Below are positions 62,513 to 64,000 of a DNA stretch of 64,000 nucleotides, piece by piece. Position numbers and translations under genes: made by a program. The notes beneath the pieces are model-generated. The model saw only the letters and a list, made by a program, of their open reading frames with translations. It was not told the origin of the DNA and ran no database searches. Source of the DNA: Halobacillus_A sp043497005 (lineage in GTDB: Bacteria > Bacillota > Bacilli > Bacillales > Halobacillaceae); the NCBI RefSeq assembly GCF_043497005.1, contig NZ_JBIEKE010000002.1, positions 248,001 through 312,000 of the forward strand, read 5' to 3'. Every line of letters starts with the position of its first letter. The stretch's first letter is position 1.

Positions 62513-62546
62513 AAAAACTCCAATTGCAATAGCAACTGGAGTTTTT
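62513..62546. terminator. Bidirectional terminator between fetB-like gene and yqgW
   Basis: AAAAACTCCA (62513-62522) pairs with TGGAGTTTTT (62537-62546), extended by TTGC/GCAA inside. It separates convergent genes. Confidence 0.9.
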
Positions 62547-62551
62547 TGACT

Positions 62552-62716
62552 TTAACTAAATAAATTTGCATAAATGGTCATCACTGAGAACCAGCCAAAC
62601 ATTATAGCAGATCCTGCCGCAAAAAGAACAGCAAAGAAATTTTTTGTTTTAATTTCTCTAAATACAGCCATAACACATAAAATGGTTACGAGTAAAAGAA
62701 GGATTGCTGTTACCAT
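62552..62716 (-). CDS. yqgW: DUF2759-like small membrane protein (YqgW)
   Basis: A 54-residue protein with two membrane helices (about 2-18 and 27-50) and a charged turn FREIKTKNFF. It reads on the minus strand from the ATG complement of 62714-62716, with GGGGGT before it. Position next to yqgX matches yqgW of B. subtilis, whose family is DUF2759. Function unknown. It is shorter than typical ORF cut-offs. Confidence 0.75.
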   Translation of the reverse strand: MVTAILLLLVTILCVMAVFREIKTKNFFAVLFAAGSAIMFGWFSVMTIYANLFS

Positions 62717-62872
62717 AAGAAGACCCCCAATATCCTTTTCATTATTATCACCCGATATGAATGGATGTTATACTATATGTACCCGTTTTCTTTCCACATT
62801 TATTTTATAGTATTATAGTTGTTTTGTCGAGTAGTTATCGCAGAATATTTTAGGATGTTGAGGTGTTATATA

Positions 62873-63496
62873 ATGTTAAAAATTACGAGGCTGCCATTAG
62901 GGATAATGGGTACAAACTCTTACATTATCACATCAGAAGCACAAGCAATCATTGTTGACCCTGGTGGAGATTTTGACAAACTAGATCAGTTTATTAAAGA
63001 GAAGGACGTAACGGTAATAGCCATTCTTTTAACTCACGCTCATTTTGATCACATTGGCGCTGTAGATGAGGCACGGGAAGCTTATCAGGCACCCGTTTAT
63101 TTGCACGCAGCCGAGAAAGAGTGGTTGATGGATAGCTCTTTAAACGGCTCGGCGCTGTTTCAATTAGGAGAAATTACAGCTCGGCCGGCTGATCGTGAAC
63201 TTAACCCAGGTCAGATGGAGATCGGCCCCTTTACTTTTGAAGTTCGTCATACGCCAGGCCATTCGCCTGGAAGTGTATCATTTGTGTTTCGTAATCAACG
63301 TTTCACTGTAGCAGGTGATACTTTATTTCAGCGAGGAATAGGTAGAACAGATCTGCCCGGGGGAGACCGAGAAATATTAGAGGATAGTATAACTACTCAA
63401 TTATTTAGTCTGAGGAACGATATGAAAATTTATCCAGGTCATGGTTTGCCGACTACAGTAGAAGAAGAAAAAAATGAAAATCCTTTTTTCTCGTAA
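62873..63496 (+). CDS. yqgX: MBL-fold metallo-hydrolase (YqgX)
   Basis: A 207-residue metallo-beta-lactamase fold hydrolase of the glyoxalase II type. The metal site is THAHFDHIG (near residue 60), with further ligands in HTPGHSPG, AGDTLFQRGIGR and YPGHG. It may hydrolyse bacillithiol or other thioesters; the substrate is not known. ATG 62873 follows GAGGTG; the longer frame has no site. Confidence 0.92.
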   Translation: MLKITRLPLGIMGTNSYIITSEAQAIIVDPGGDFDKLDQFIKEKDVTVIAILLTHAHFDHIGAVDEAREAYQAPVYLHAAEKEWLMDSSLNGSALFQLGEITARPADRELNPGQMEIGPFTFEVRHTPGHSPGSVSFVFRNQRFTVAGDTLFQRGIGRTDLPGGDREILEDSITTQLFSLRNDMKIYPGHGLPTTVEEEKNENPFFS

Positions 63497-63530
63497 AAAA
63501 ACAGCTCCTTTTAAAGGGAGCTGTTTTTTT
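63495..63530. terminator. Bidirectional terminator between yqgX and yqgY
   Basis: AAAAAACAGCTCC (63495-63507) pairs with GGAGCTGTTTTTT (63517-63529). Both flanks give U runs. Confidence 0.93.
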
Positions 63531-63774
63531 AGTGACCTCCAAAAGAAGGTACTAAAATGAATGAAGAATAATACGTAAAACCAATCATAAACACTGTCAA
63601 GTACGAAAAAAATATGTATATGTACATACGTTCAGACAGTTTAAGGTAACCAATTGCAAGGAAAAAGGCAGTTTGAGCTAGAGATAAAAATGCAGCTTCC
63701 ATCATGTCGCCAGTATAAAACATGACGGCAAAAATCCCTGTCCAGAACGCCAATACACGAAACATGCGATCCAT
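63529..63774 (-). CDS. yqgY: DUF2626 family membrane protein (YqgY)
   Basis: An 81-residue protein with three membrane helices and the family start MDRMFRVLAFWTGIFAVM, ending in PSFGGH. It is the DUF2626 family, YqgY in B. subtilis. Start at 63774 follows AGGAGGGGGAGG; the frame to 63837 lies before this site. Function unknown. Confidence 0.93.
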   Translation of the reverse strand: MDRMFRVLAFWTGIFAVMFYTGDMMEAAFLSLAQTAFFLAIGYLKLSERMYIYIFFSYLTVFMIGFTYYSSFILVPSFGGH

Positions 63775-64000
63775 GCTTCCTCCCCCTCCTTTATCATCTA
63801 TCATCGTAACGCTATCATTCACATTATAAACGACCAAGTCACGATTGTAAATAAACCATATGCTTATCTATTATACTCTATCCTAAAAAATAAAATTTAA
63901 ACGAATTAAAATGAAAAAATTAAAGTATATAGGTTTAATAAATTGTACAAAGGTTATACATTAACTGTACATTAAAAATTCGACAAAAATTTTATATAAA
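63775..64000. other. AT-rich end of window, no gene seen
   Basis: No coding frame, RNA or convincing promoter was recognised. Strongly AT-rich from about 63870 to the end. Confidence 0.6.

Noticed and set aside
62574..62810. Plus-strand frame of 78 residues
   Set aside because: It is antisense to the yqgW-like gene and has no ribosome site; the minus strand has a good start and two clear membrane helices.

Overview
This window is a stretch of chromosome from a low-GC, endospore-forming Gram-positive bacterium of the family Bacillaceae. Gene order follows the Bacillus subtilis yqeR-to-yqgY region closely: hemW-hrcA-grpE-dnaK-dnaJ-prmA-rsmE, rpsU-yqeY-nfeD-floA-yqfB-yqfC-yqfD-phoH-pgpH-ybeY-dgkA-era-yqzL-recO-glyQ-glyS-ccpN-yqfL, dnaG-sigA-cccA-trmK-yqfO, cshB-nfo-yqfT, ispG-yqgA/B, sodA-yqgE-pbpA-pst operon-yqzC/D, rpmG-yqgN-yqgO-gluP, and yqgQ-glcK-ltaS-yqgW-yqgX-yqgY. 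Spore genes (yqfC, yqfD, a free-standing spoVAF) indicate a spore former. The exported proteins (PstS, PBP2, cytochrome c) are rich in Asp and Glu, which, together with the gene order, suggests a moderate halophile such as Halobacillus or a relative; this is an inference. I see no phage, insertion sequence, CRISPR array or defence island. The window reads as conserved core chromosome with small local insertions and losses.

Layout. 1-8 kb: the heat-shock operon, with a textbook promoter and CIRCE operator in front of hrcA, then two ribosome and rRNA methyltransferases. 8-20 kb: deoC, rpsU with its own strong promoter and leader hairpin, yqeY, a sigma-W-type promoter driving nfeD-floA-yqfB, and a long operon for sporulation, c-di-AMP breakdown, rRNA maturation and GTPase functions. 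20-29 kb: T-box-controlled glycyl-tRNA synthetase, ccpN-yqfL, and the dnaG-sigA macromolecular synthesis genes. 29-41 kb: cytochrome c550, tRNA methylation, isoprenoid enzymes IspH and IspG, the CshB helicase, DNA repair, a cell-wall lytic enzyme, a second NfeD protein behind a second sigma-W-type promoter, and a Na/phosphate cotransporter. 41.3-42.1 kb: a tRNA operon (Met, His, Ile2, Ser, Phe) with one promoter, one terminator and an unexplained structured 224-nt spacer. 42-51 kb: sodA, an MFS transporter, PBP2 and the Pho-regulated pst operon ending in phoU. 51-64 kb: small conserved genes, a zinc-free ribosomal protein L33, rhomboid protease, spoVAF, glucokinase, LTA synthase behind an ECF-type promoter, a FetA/FetB-like exporter and small membrane proteins.

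How the genes work together. Three ECF-type promoters (two NfeD-family units and ltaS) point to an envelope-stress theme. pstS carries a row of four 11-bp-phased PhoP-type repeats, and a Na/Pi cotransporter lies nearby. The strongest candidates for undescribed biology are non-coding: the structured spacer inside the tRNA operon, the closed-helix element at 36.03-36.18 kb, the 320-bp terminator-ended gap at 53.2-53.5 kb, and the paired palindromes in front of sodA. I did not find a clear novel protein system; the unrecognised proteins at 28.55 and 55.03 kb are listed as hypothetical.
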